Source: Eleusine coracana subsp. coracana
Lineage: Eukaryota > Streptophyta > Magnoliopsida > Poales > Poaceae
Length of the DNA: 64,000 nucleotides
Direction of reading: 5' to 3'
NCBI GenBank assembly: GCA_032690845.1
Contig: CM064423.1
Location: 30,960,044-31,024,043, forward strand
The notes under the pieces are model-generated. The model was not told the origin of the DNA and did no database searches. It saw only the letters and a program-made list of their open reading frames with translations. Within the stretch, counting starts at the first letter, position 1, and each line of letters begins with the position of its first letter. Both the position numbers and the translations under genes were made by a program. Below are positions 22,214-33,900 of the stretch, one piece after another.

Positions 22214-24715
22214 TCAGCTCGATGAAGCGTTGTCCGGTCCCGGAGATGAAGACACGGATGATGCTTCTTGTTTCACTCGCCACACCTTTTTGGTCTTTGT
22301 TGCGGTCGGTGGCTTCTCGGGCTTCGGAGGCTGCGGTTTTGCAGGCTTCACAGCCTGTTTCTTTGCGGACCTCGGAGGTTGCTGCCTTGTGGACTTCGGA
22401 GGCTGTTGCTTAATGTGTGACCTTTGCCTCCTTGCCTTCATTAGTTGTTGCTGTGCAACCTTTTCCTTCTCAAGGAAGTTCTTCATGAATGTGATGAGGC
22501 TGTCCTTCTTTGGCGGAGTGACCTCCACTTCCTTGATGTTGCTTGGGTTCGGCCCGTACTTGATACGGATCATGTTGCACTGTTCTTTCCGTGGCCGAAA
22601 GTCAAACTTCTCCTCCTTGCCATTGATGTGGAAGCGGATTTCTCCGGCTCCTACATCGATGCGAGCATCCGCAGTGCTGAGAAATGGGCGTCCCAGGATG
22701 AGCGGTGTGCTCTTCCCGACGTCCATGTCAAGCACTACGAAGTCGACGGGGATGAAGCAATCCCGGATTTTCACCGGAATATCTTCGGCGATCCCCGCCG
22801 GATAGCGGACCGTTGAATCGGCCAGCTGCAGCTGCATCGGCGTGGGGGATAGTGTGGTGTAGTTGAGCTTGTCGAAGATATCCTTCGGCATGACGCTCAC
22901 ACTTGCCCCAAGATCACATAAGGCATGGTCGAAGTTCTGTGTCCCGATCGAGCAGGTGATCGTGGGACACCCCGGATCTTTCTTCTTCTCAGGAAGCCGG
23001 TTGAGTATAGCAGCGCTACACTCTTCCGTCAGCTTGACAATTTCTGTGGTCGGTAGTGGGCGCTTGTTGCTGATAAGATCCTTGAGGTAGCGAGCGTACG
23101 TGGGTACTTGTATCGCATCCAGCAAGGGCACGTTGATGTGCAGCTTCTGGATCACCTCAACGAAGCGTGTGAACTGCTCGTCCACGGTGGGCTTCCTTCT
23201 TCTTTCAGGAAACGACATGAGGTTCGTGTCATAAAACTCATGTGGGGCCGTTTTCCTGGGCGGCAGTTCTTCTTCTTCTGCCGGCTTCTCAGCTGATGTG
23301 TCCTTTCCTGCATGGTTAGGGTATGGCGGATCCCGAGTGGACTTACCTCCTCTCGTGGTAACCGCATTAACATTTTCTAAGGGGGTCTCGGGTTGCCCCG
23401 GGATTTTCCCCGACTCAGCAGTAGGAACAGCAGCAGCTAACTGAGCTAATTGGGTTTCTATCATTTTATTAAAGCTCAGCTGATTCTTAAGAGCAGAGGA
23501 AACACCCTCTATCTTAGTGTGGATGCTCTCAAGAGTCCTATCAGTGGTGGCAAGCTTTTTACTGATGTTATCATTAACCTTAGCTTGACCAAGCACAAGA
23601 TCTTTCAAGGAGGGCTGATTATAACCGGAATTAAAACCAGAGAAGTTGTCAGAGTTACCTCCTTGGTAGTTGGGACGTGGTGGACCCCAACTTTGACCTC
23701 CTTGTGGACGGTAGCCGTTGTTGTTGTTGTTGCCCATGAACATTGCGTCCTCACGGGTCTCAGGGCAGTCGTTGCCCGAGTGTCCCGTGTTGCCACAGAC
23801 CTCGCAAGTCATACGAGCGTCTAGGGCTTTCACTTCTCCATTGGCTTGGTCGTCCATCTTCTTTATGAGAAGGTCAATCTTGACGGCGAGCATGTCAACC
23901 TCCTTGACGGAGTGCATGCCTCGCTGGCGAGGTTGGAGGCGCTCTTCATTCCAACCTTGGTTGGACACCATCTTCTCGATCAAATCTTTTGCCTTGCTCA
24001 CAGTGAGCGAGAAGAAGGCTCCACCAGCAGTAGCGTCGAGGTGGTCGCGGGCCGACGGAGTAAGCCCGTTGTAGAAGTTCTGGATGATCAGCCAATCATC
24101 CATCCCGTGGTGGGGACATGCCAGGATGTACTCCTGGAGCCTCTCCCATGCCTCAGGAATCGACTCCTTCGACTCCTGCTGGAAGCTTGAGATCCTTCCG
24201 CGGAGGGCATTGGTCTTGCCCAGCGGGAAGAACTTTGCAAGGAACGCAGCTGAACACTTCTCCCAAGTGTTCACAGCTTCAGGGTTTGCGTAGAACCACT
24301 GTCTCGCTCTCCCAAGGAGAGAGAACGGGAACAGTCGAAGGCGAACAGCGTCGGGGGTGACATCCTTCATTTTGAACGTGTTGCAAATCTCCAGGAATTG
24401 CTGGAGATGAGCACTAGCGTCCTCATTGGCTTTCCCACAGAATGGGCTAGCCTGCACCATGGTGATGAGACCGGTCTTGATCTCGAAGTTCGCATCTCCC
24501 ACATTGCCAGCTGGTCCCGTAGGGATGTTGGTAGCGGAGGGAGCGGAGAACTCGCGGAGGGTCTTGTCGGCCATTTGCTCAGAGCTTGATGGTGCGGGAA
24601 TGACAGGTTCGATTGGCCGAGTCTCCTTACGAGGAGGGGTGAGCCTAGCTCGTGTCCTTCTCAGGAGTGACTCAGGATCTTCAGTGAAGTTTGTCGGCAA
24701 GTCGAAACCAGTCAT
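22214..24715 (-). CDS. gag-pro: Array body 1 gag-protease polyprotein
   Basis: Intact 833-residue ORF starting 120 bp inside the PBS. Residues about 75-260 form the gag core (LRLFPFSLLGRARQWFYA, AAFLAKFFPLGKTNALR). A zinc knuckle CX2CX4HX4C lies at residues 304-317 (C304, C307, H312, C317), followed by an Asn/Gly-rich linker. The Athila-type aspartic protease has LCDLGASVSVMP with Asp601, and LILGRPFLSTADA near 672-684. After about residue 730 there is a Lys/Arg/Pro/Gln-rich tail instead of RT. It would assemble particles, bind RNA and process itself; polymerase and integrase must come from elsewhere. Differences from the other copies include D356 in place of G, V278 in place of A and S501 in place of P. 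Confidence 0.9.
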   Translation of the reverse strand: MTGFDLPTNFTEDPESLLRRTRARLTPPRKETRPIEPVIPAPSSSEQMADKTLREFSAPSATNIPTGPAGNVGDANFEIKTGLITMVQASPFCGKANEDASAHLQQFLEICNTFKMKDVTPDAVRLRLFPFSLLGRARQWFYANPEAVNTWEKCSAAFLAKFFPLGKTNALRGRISSFQQESKESIPEAWERLQEYILACPHHGMDDWLIIQNFYNGLTPSARDHLDATAGGAFFSLTVSKAKDLIEKMVSNQGWNEERLQPRQRGMHSVKEVDMLAVKIDLLIKKMDDQANGEVKALDARMTCEVCGNTGHSGNDCPETREDAMFMGNNNNNGYRPQGGQSWGPPRPNYQGGNSDNFSGFNSGYNQPSLKDLVLGQAKVNDNISKKLATTDRTLESIHTKIEGVSSALKNQLSFNKMIETQLAQLAAAVPTAESGKIPGQPETPLENVNAVTTRGGKSTRDPPYPNHAGKDTSAEKPAEEEELPPRKTAPHEFYDTNLMSFPERRRKPTVDEQFTRFVEVIQKLHINVPLLDAIQVPTYARYLKDLISNKRPLPTTEIVKLTEECSAAILNRLPEKKKDPGCPTITCSIGTQNFDHALCDLGASVSVMPKDIFDKLNYTTLSPTPMQLQLADSTVRYPAGIAEDIPVKIRDCFIPVDFVVLDMDVGKSTPLILGRPFLSTADARIDVGAGEIRFHINGKEEKFDFRPRKEQCNMIRIKYGPNPSNIKEVEVTPPKKDSLITFMKNFLEKEKVAQQQLMKARRQRSHIKQQPPKSTRQQPPRSAKKQAVKPAKPQPPKPEKPPTATKTKKVWRVKQEASSVSSSPGPDNASSS

Positions 24716-24835
24716 ACACTACCCTGTTTTCATACAAAATGCAGAAAACAAAGCAAGGTTAACCTGCTTAGGAGATAGCCTTAATAATTGCAACACTACT
24801 ATATACATTAGTAATTTTTCTTAAATCATACGCCT

Positions 24836-24853
24836 TCCCCGGCAACGGCGCCA
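24836..24853 (-). other. Primer binding site, body 1 (tRNA-Asp type)
   Basis: Minus strand TGGCGCCGTTGCCGGGGA, eight bases inside LTR2, the same as the Athila-A site. Confidence 0.9.
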
Positions 24854-24861
24854 GAAATGCT

Positions 24862-26410
24862 TGTTGACTTTTGCTAAACCATATTAATAAATCATTCCCG
24901 GCACGGGGCCAGAAACGGTTCACTAATATGTCCCAGAGTCAAGTAGGTAAAATCCGCAAGCGCACGGAGAATACCGCTGTAGCATTTTACCCGGAAGTAT
25001 TCAGGGTATCGTATTTGTTTATCCCAAAGGAAGGTTATGATCAAGAAGCGTTACTAACATATAAGATCATGTTAACAATTAGCAAGGATATCTAACCAAG
25101 ACAGGCGGGTACATGATAATAACCGGGTAGTGTGACACACACAGAAGATTCCTACTAAATAAATAAAGTCTAGTGGAGGAAAGACTAGGCTAAGCTACTC
25201 CTACTATACATTCATATACAGTTGCATAGCCTAAGTAGAATACATACAGACCCACACTCAGGTTCAGCAGTCAATAGTATAGCACTTCAGGCACGGACTT
25301 ACCCCTGCATCCACAGGCGACTTCCGCCAAGAGCCTACGCACTAGCCTAGCGGGGAGGATTTCAAAGGACGGACAGGGCTGTCACCACCTGCCGCCTACC
25401 TCAACAAACCAGTAGACTAACGATTAATTGATGCAAATCAGTCACCCAAGTACCATACTTGCATGACCAAAGAGCACTCTGCCCCTCCGCGATTACTATT
25501 AACGAGGCAGAGCTACCGTATGAATACGATCACCAAACCCATGCTATACTTTATCAGCTAAAACTAAGCATAGAGACTATAACATATAAACTAGACTATA
25601 GTGACGGTATATAACTAGCATGACAATAGTAGTATAATAAATATAAACTACTATCACACAAGTAGACTATACTATCACATATATGGATCACAATATCAAA
25701 CAAGAAACTCATGACCCAAGCACAACTATATAGAAAATATATATATATTGATAAGAGCAAAGTCTTACAAAAGGGAAAAAATACAAGAGCCATACCAATT
25801 CCAAGTGAAGACTTGGGACTAGAGAGCTCTAGACTCAGCCTAACTCCACTAAAACTCCAAGAACTACTACTAGCAAGAGAGAAATGCTTCTTATGGTGTG
25901 TGTTGAGTGTGAAGGCACACCCTCCTATTTATAGCCTCAATAGGTCGGCAAGGGAGAGTAACCGCCACGGAAGGCACCTCAAACCGCCATCAGGAGTCGC
26001 TGAGGAGCCAACACGTGGAAGCACAAAGGAATATCCCCCAGGACCAGGTCGGCCGACCTGACGGGGTCGCCCGACCTGGCCAGGGGTCCTCCTGGCCTGT
26101 GCTTTCTTGGGGAGGCTGGCAGGTGGGTCCTGAGGTCGGTTCCCGCGGTATTACAGGGAGTTACGTCGGTTAAGAGCTGAAAATGGGCCCTTCAATCCGT
26201 GTGACGTCCATGTGGCACTCTCTGATTGGTCGAAAGTGTGTTTTCTTGCCTTTTGAGGTGTTTCCTTCACATTTCCTCCTGCATGCACAAAGTTCTCCAA
26301 GTACAAGTGGAACTATATTATTGTGATAAAGCATGCGTGTATGAAATGCCAAATTCTCCTTTATTTGAGTATAGTTGACGGTTGAAAATGGTACTTAACA
26401 GCCGTCAACA
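24862..26410 (-). repeat. Array LTR2 (shared by bodies 1 and 2)
   Basis: 1549 bp, TGTTGACTTT...CCGTCAACA. It is the 5' LTR of body 1 (PBS at 24836) and also the 3' LTR of body 2 (PPT at 26411). It is nearly identical to LTR3, sharing the derived word acgattaattg; LTR1 and LTR4 have aataattg there. It carries one private change near the edge (gctaaacc). Confidence 0.92.
25926..26076 (-). promoter_or_regulatory. LTR2 promoter: TATA box and palindrome pair
   Basis: Minus strand GCTATAAATAGG (plus about 25926-25936). About 110 bp upstream lie the perfect palindrome CAGGTCGGCCGACCTG (26045-26060) and an imperfect partner GGTCGCCCGACC (26065-26076). Confidence 0.6.
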
Positions 26411-27400
26411 AACTCCCCCAAGCTTACCCTTTGCTCGTCCCGAAGCAAAGATAAACTTAAGTTGTTGATCAGGAGTTGCTACAATGTCCTACTCCTCAAT
26501 AATACTATGCGCACAACAAAGTACTCTTCCTAGAATTAAATATGTTGGCACATAACTTACCCATTTACCTCGATCCATGGGGCTTTTACACCTCATTGTC
26601 TTGGGCGGTTGAGAGATAGAACAATTGCGGGGCACCAATCACTTGCTCTAGATTCCGCTATGTTATTCCGGAGGTTTTCAAAAAATTTTGAAAATAAAAA
26701 CCAAGTTCCTCAAATGATTCTCTCGGATCACTCAATATGTGTATGATTCCTCACCAAGGCAAAGTGTTGCCTATAATCACCTACTTCTAAATAAGGCTTT
26801 ATGTGGAGCTCAAGGTAGGGATATATGAGGCACTCATGTTCACATAATATTGCTATGTCAAAAGACCGGATCCAAGAAAAACATCAATTCAAACAATCTT
26901 GATCAAGATGTGCAAGTGTGTGGGAGAACGGAGGAATGGTGGATGGGAAGAAATAACTCCTTTTTGAATTTTTCTTCTCTCTTTTGGAGTTTCTAGGCTA
27001 TGGCTATCTTTTGCTTGCTCTCTTTTTTGAGCATTTTTTTTTCTTTTTGCATAGCCATAGTCCTAGTTTGCAATGAATACTTTGAGAGAGGAATTTTGCA
27101 ATGGATATATGGAGTGTTTCTTTGGATGGATGGATGGATAGTGGCTTTCTTCCGGCGTAGAAGAATAGCTCACGGTGGATATGGTGGATATGGTAGATGC
27201 TATCTTCTTGATTTAGAAGGATAGCTCATGGCGGTGGATGTGTGTACATGATCTTGATCAAGAAAGCATGAAACGAGTTCTACTAGGGTCACAACAATTT
27301 TGACTAAGCTCAATGTGAAACAAGCAGCATATGTGTATAGGTTTTCAAATGTAAACACTACATATAGCTGTGGTGGGAATTTCATCATTGAGGAACTTAT
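26411..27400 (-). other. Array body 2: 3' non-coding region, left part
   Basis: Same sequence as 18590-19580 of body 1, starting with the terminal polypurine tract. It is cut at 27400 by the CRM-type insertion; CTTAT at 27396-27400 is the target duplication, repeated at 38003-38007. No coding frame is credible. Confidence 0.8.
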
Positions 27401-28300
27401 TGATGAGGATATCACCCTTATGGATACACCCAGCACTCCACCAACCAAAATACAAGTTCATGCGCGACAACTGAATTTACGGGTGAGCTTGTTCCTAATG
27501 ATTTCTTTATGTGATTTTGAGAATAGATTGCTACCTAATGAATTAATTATTGTTAGAAACCATGGAGATGATCATGAGATAGCTGGGGAGGTGATTGGAG
27601 ACGTGATGGGCCAGCAAGGACGTCCAAGCCAAGGTGGAGGCCCAATCAAAACCGACTTCGAGTCTGTTTCGGAGCCCAGGACCAGTCTGCACTAAAACGG
27701 ATGCCCAGGACGCATACGAACTCGGATTTGAACGTTCTATATAGGCCTGGAAAGATAACGAAAAGCCCTTTCCAACCCAACTGGTCCCATGTCAAAATTC
27801 GTCCCGAGCCGTCGGCAATCGCCAAAACAATTCGACTACCAGAATCTGTCCTGGTGCTGCGACACCGTAATCGGTCTTTGGACCATGTATGGAGTTGAGC
27901 CCACTTAGGGCTGCGTCCAGGGGGTCTTGCACGACCTTAGGGTCCTCATATACAGCCGCCGCCTCTTCATTAGGGTTTGGGTTTTGCTTAGATTATTCTG
28001 TTGCTAACAGTTTTGCCGTTTGATCGGTTTGTGAGACTCCAACTTGTGAGATTCATCGTATACTTGCAAATTTGGTTGCATTCTTCTTTGTTCTTGCTTG
28101 TGTTCTTGATTTGCAGGCAAGGATAAGCCTTCTCGGCGAGGTCAATCATTCTTGAACGGTTGATAACCAGAGGAGACGTTGTGCTGCGATTGCGGGGTTC
28201 AGAACGTGTCGTTCGGACGCCGGATCGATTTGTGTATCGCCTCCGCCTTAATCAAGATTATCAGAACCTATCGGAAAATCGGGAACCCTTGTTCACATCA
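27401..28300 (+). repeat. 5' LTR of the non-autonomous CRM element
   Basis: 900 bp, TGATGAGGATATC...GTTCACATCA. TATA box ctatatagg at 27738-27744. The 3' copy is at 37103-38002. Confidence 0.92.
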
Positions 28301-28302
28301 AG

Positions 28303-28315
28303 TGGTAATCAGAGC
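28303..28315 (+). other. Primer binding site, non-autonomous CRM element
   Basis: TGGTAATCAGAGC, an initiator tRNA-Met-type site with one extra A relative to the usual TGGTATCAGAGC, two bases after the LTR. Confidence 0.7.
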
Positions 28316-29321
28316 TTCAGGTACACCGTTAGGTTCGCCCTTATCCTCGTTATTTTGTTCAATCCTAGAGTCCAGAAAACAGCCCTACAAAAATATTTGT
28401 TCGTCGTGTTTCCGCTGTCCTACACCCCCCTTATGCCTTGCAATTTTCAGTTTAGTTTGTTTCTCTGAATTTTAGTCCCTATAAAGTCATTGTGTTGCTG
28501 GTCTAGTGCTTGTTCTTTGGTCTTGTTTGAGTCGTGCATATCCTTGTCATAGACAAACAAGAGAAAAAATCAGTGTTGCACATGTTGAGATAATAGTATT
28601 GCTGGAATTGTGTGCACTAAATATTTCTTTAACATCTAGCCTTCTACTTTCATGTGCAAAAGAAAATTAGAGTGCTCTGCTGCTGTTTCATTATAATCAA
28701 AAGCCAACCAATTAGTGCTTGATCTTGTTATAGAAGTTTGTTTTAGTTGTGCTATTACAAGAATCCTTTTGCTGCACTTGTAGTGAGAAAAAAAAAATAT
28801 TCTTGGGTTCCATTGGTTATAAAACTTGTAATACCTTGCTGCAGTTCTGATTCTCAAGAAAAGAAAAGAAAAAGGCAAAAGTGCACAAGAGAAAAAGCCG
28901 CACAAAAAAAAAGGAAGTAGAAAAAAGAAAAGATACAAATTCAGAATTGCTTGCATTCTTTGTGTCCTTTGTTGAGTCATTTGCTTGGTTGCTTGAACTA
29001 GGTCCGAGACAAGTTTAGGCCGGTGACATAGACTAGCTTGGGACTATTATTCAGTTTTACAATTTCTGAACTGAAATTTTGCTAATCCTTGCTACTATAA
29101 ATTGCCTACCTAGCTCCATATATATCCTTCTGAATAGGCACAGAACTTTGGACCCTCGCAATCGTCGGATCACACTCTCCAAGGTATCCTCTGTTTTGCT
29201 ACTAAGAATCTTGTAAGAACTCAGTTAGGTGCTGTCATTTGCTTGTTGAGAGTTTTCACCGTGATCAAACAGTGGTGATAGGAAAATATACTCTTGTGTG
29301 TTTTCTTGTTTTCTATTAACA
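28316..29321 (+). other. Untranslated leader of the non-autonomous CRM element
   Basis: About 1 kb without a credible coding frame, with an A/G-rich tract near 28855-28935. It probably carries packaging signals, which is inference. Confidence 0.5.
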
Positions 29322-30328
29322 ATGACAGGTTACAACATCGATGGTGATGAGTCGATGGTGTCAAATGAGGTTGATACAAGTGTTGTAGCACAACGAGTGT
29401 TTAGTTCTCAAATGAAGAAGGTAGAGCAAAATCAAATGAACAACTTGTTTCAGACTCACTTTGTTGTGAAGGATCGACGTTGTCGTGTCATCATTGATGG
29501 AGAGAGTAGCAACAACATCGCAAGCTTGGAATTGGTCGAGAAGCTCGGCTTGACCACACAGCCACACCCGTGTCCATACTACATCCAATGGGTAAATTCT
29601 TGTGGTAAGATAAAGGTAGATAAAATTGCACGCATTGAATTTTTTATTGGTTCTTATAAGGATTGTGCAGATTTTGATATAGTGCCTATGCAAGCGTGTC
29701 ATTTGTTATTGAGTAAGCCTTGGATTTCTACAAATAATGCTTTGCACAATACCATTGCTAATACCTATTCATTTAAATACAATGGTAGAAGAGTTACTCT
29801 TAAACCTATGTCTGCTGCTGAAATTTTAGAAGAGGATCAACAAAGACTTGAGAGAAGAAAGAATGAACCATTTAGGAAAGAATGGACTACTTCAAATGTT
29901 GCAACACTTACATCAAAATCTGAATTAGATGATGAACATATTTCCTTGCCTCTTGTTGCAACTAATACATTTCAGGTTCTACACAAAGAAGAGGATAGTG
30001 TGAAAGATGAAGAACATGTTGTTGTTTCAGGTAAGACCTTTCTTGATGTGATGAATTGTTCCAACAATCTTGTTGTATTGGAACCTTGTCTTGATTTGCC
30101 TTTGCCACAAGTTGATTTATCTACTGATCCTTGTGATAAAGAGGAGTTGTGTGCCACTGCTTCACTTATACCTTTGCCACAACAAATGAACAAGGTTGAT
30201 GATTTTGCTTATGATTCACCTACTAGTGCTGAAATAAAACATTTGATTTTAATAACATGTGAAAAGAATGAGCAGAAATTATTTTCTTCTGTAAATACTT
30301 TGGGTTATATTGAATTTGATGTTCTTTG
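29322..30328 (+). CDS. Non-autonomous CRM ORF, first part (protease-like)
   Basis: Starts at ATG 29322 in a favourable context (attaacaatgaca). About 60 residues in is a degenerate retroviral protease, VIIDGESSNNIASLELVEKL, whose nested relative has IIDGGSCNNLAS, followed by DIVPMQACHLLLSKPW. No gag core or zinc knuckle precedes it. The frame is open up to the CRM insertion at 30328 and resumes in phase at 36614 after the 5-bp duplication CTTTG, giving about 596 codons over both parts. The Gly-to-Glu change next to the catalytic Asp makes protease activity doubtful. Confidence 0.75.
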
Positions 30329-30968
30329 TGATAGGTGTAGAGTGCCCGATCTTTCGGCGAGTGGAGATAACTTCGATTTGGTGGATGTTGACCCTCACGA
30401 TCCGACTACGACGAGCAAGCCGAAGCGCCAATGCAATCGCTGAACCAACTTCCGGAGGATATTAACCTTGCGGTAAACAAGATCAACCTGATCACGAGGA
30501 TCAATTCTTACGCGCAATCGAAGAACGAGCAAGAATTAGAGGCGAGCAATCTGATGTATTGCACGAAGGTGGAGTTCTGAATTCACGTCGAGAGACGGAT
30601 GTATAGCTAAGCTAAACTTAAAACAAAACTCAAAGATTACAAGGGGCGCAGCCCTTGACTATATAGGGGGAGGACGAGGCATCTAGGGCCGGCTGAAGTG
30701 GAGAGGCACGAGGTGGAGAGGGAGTCGTACGACTTGGGCCATGTGGGCCTTCGGGCGACATCATCCTGGGCCGTCGTTCCTTAGCATCAAAACCGTCTTC
30801 AATTCCTGGGCTCGAGCTCTAGTGATTGGGCCCTTGTACGTCGTCGTCTCGTTAGAAGATGGATCCATAACTCGAGGAGGCGCGACGACGAGAGGTGGAG
30901 GCGTGACAGCTTGGTTTGGCGCGCCATCTTCTGTCGCCATTATTCGTATGTCGTTGATGTCCTCATCA
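30329..30968 (-). repeat. 3' LTR of the CRM element
   Basis: 640 bp. On the minus strand it begins TGATGAGGACATCAACGA. It codes the last 69 or so residues of gag-pol. Confidence 0.93.
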
Positions 30969-33900
30969 TCCTCCCCTTCTTGAAGTGAAGTCGTCCTCGA
31001 CGGCAACTCATCATCCTCACCCAAGTATGGTTTCAAATCTGCAACATTAAAACTAGTGGAAACACCAAACTCCATGGGCAAGTCAAGAACATAAGCATTA
31101 TCGTTAATCTTGGTTAGCACTTTAAAAGGACCAGCAGCACGAGGCATCAGTTTAGAACGACGCAAAGTAGGAAATCTATCTTTACGCAAGTGCAACCAAA
31201 CCAAATCACCAGGTTCAAAAGAAATATGTTTTCTACCTTTACTACCAGCAACTTGATACTTTTTATTAGCAATGGCAATGTTGTGTTGTGTTTCTTCATG
31301 CAATTGTTTCATGTGATCAATATGAGCAAGAGCATCAAGATGTGGTTCATCTTCAGCATCAATAGCAAACAAATCAATAGGCGCCTTAGGAACATAGCCA
31401 TAAACAACCTCAAAAGGACACATCTTAGTGGCAGAATGTGTAGCACGATTATAAGCAAATTCAACATGAGGTAAACAATCTTCCCAGCGTCTCAAATTTT
31501 TATCTAAAACAGCTCTAAGCATAGCAGACAAAGTTCTATTTACTACCTCAGTTTGCCCATCAGTTTGAGGATGACAAGTAGTACTAAACAGCAGCTTAGT
31601 TCCTAATTTATTCCAAAGGGAACGCCAAAAATGACTAAGAAACTTAGCGTCACGATCAGAGACAATTGTTTTAGGAATTCCATGCAATCTAACAATCTCT
31701 CTAAAGAACAATTCAGCAACATTTGAGGCATCATCAGTTTTATGACAAGGTATAAAGTGAGCCATTTTAGAGAAACGATCAACAACCACAAAAATACTGT
31801 CCCTCCCCTTCTTAGTGCGAGGCAATCCCAAAACAAAATCCATCGAAATATCATGCCAAGGAGAAGAGGGAACAGGCAAGGGCATATACAAACCATGATT
31901 AGCCAAACGAGATTTAGCTTTTTGACATGTAGTACAGCGTGCAACAAGGCGCTCAACATCACGGCGCATCCGTGGCCAAAAGAAATGGTCGGCCAACACC
32001 TCATGTGTCTTGAAAACTCCGAAGTGACCCATAAGACCACCTCCATGCGCCTCCTGTAACAACAAAAGACGAACCGAGCTAGCTGGAATACACAGCTTGT
32101 TAGCACGAAACAGGAACCCATCCTGCATATGAAATTTGCCCCAAGGTTTACCATCCTTACAATGCATCAAAATATCATGAAAATCAGCATCATTCACATA
32201 TTGATCTTTCAAAGCTTGCAAACCAAAGATTTTAAAGTCTAATTGGGACAGCATCATATAACGACGAGACAAAGCATCGGCAATCACATTTTCCTTCCCG
32301 TTTTTATGTTTAATGATGTATGGAAAAGATTCAATAAATTCAACCCATTTAGCATGACGACGATTCAGATTAGTTTGGGTTCTAATATGTTTCAAAGCCT
32401 CATGATCAGAATGAATAATAAATTCGCGAGGCCATAAATAATGCTGCCATGTTTGCAAAGTTCTTACTAAAGCATAAAGTTCTTTATCATAAGTGGAATA
32501 TTTAAGAGCAGCACCACTTAACTTCTCACTAAAATAAGCAATGGGTTTATGATCTTGCAACAAAACAGCACCCAAACCAATTCCACTAGCATCACATTCC
32601 AGTTCAAACACTTTATCAAAATTAGGCAATTGTAAGAGAGGAGCATTAGACAATCCAAACGGCATAACCAACCATTCATACAAGCCAAATTTAGTTTTAA
32701 AAGCCGTTTTCCATTCATCTCCTAATTTCATTCTTATTTGATGGTAACCACTACGTAAATCAACCTTAGAGAAAATTGTGGCACCACTAAGTTCATCAAG
32801 CATATCATCAAGGCGTGGTATAGGATATCGATAACGAATTGTAATATTGTTAATTGCACGACAATCTACACACATACGCCAAGAACCATCTTTCTTAGGA
32901 ACAAGCAAAACAGGAACCGAACAAGGGCTGAGAGACTCACGAATGTAACCTTTATCAAGCAATGCCTGCACTTGACGCTGAATTTCTTTCGTCTCCTCAG
33001 GATTTGTGCGGTACGGGGCGCGATTAGGAAGCTGTGCGCCTGGAATTAAATCAATCTGATGTTCTATGCCACGAATAGGAGGAAGACCCGACGGCAATTC
33101 AGCGGGAAAAACATCTTTATAGTCCTGCAAAAGGTTAGCAACAACAGGAGGAATATGCAACATAGGCGCCTCATCTAGTGAAACAAGCATACGAGAGCAA
33201 ACTAGCGCATAGCAAAGCAGATTAGCATCATGTAATTCATCAAAATCAGCACGTGTAGCAAGCAAGATAGGGTTATTCAATTTGATCTCATGTTGAACAG
33301 GTGCAACAGGAGGCGATGTAACCAATTTTGCAGCTTTTGTCGCTCGAGCAATATCATCTTTAAGAACTTGTTCAGGTGTCATAGGATGAATAACAATTTT
33401 CTGACCCTTAAACATGAAGGAATAATAATTGGAGCGACCATGATGAACACTATCAACATCATATTGCCAAGGACGGCCAAGCAACAAAGAGCATGCTTCC
33501 ATTGGAACAACATCACAATCTACAAAATCAGAATAGGCGCCAAGAGAGAAAGGAACACGTACCGAGCGCGTTACCTTTATTTTGCCGCCATCATTAAGCC
33601 ATTGAACGTGATAAGGATGTGGATGCTTCCTTGTTGGCAATGACAACTGCTCCACCAAGGTCGTACTAGCCAAATTGTTGCAACTGCCACCATCAATGAT
33701 TATACTCACCGCTCGTTCTTGCACAACGCCTTTGATATGAAAAATGTTGTGGCGCTGATGCTTTTCATCCTGAACGACCTGTGTACTAAGAACACGCTGC
33801 ACAACAAGAGTTGCATACCTGTCGGCGGCACTAGAGTCGACATGAAGCTCCGTATTATCTGCATGATTAGTGGCAAGCATAGTCTGCTGAATATCCTCAG

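Noticed and set aside
22230..22805. 191-codon open frame on the plus strand opposite gag-PR (also at 40659 and 48481)
   Set aside because: Shadow of the real gag-PR on the other strand: no known domain, and composition follows from the Lys/Pro-rich codons of the sense protein.
24836..24853. Fragments of tRNA genes
   Set aside because: These are primer binding sites of 11-18 bases next to LTRs; no cloverleaf sequence around them.
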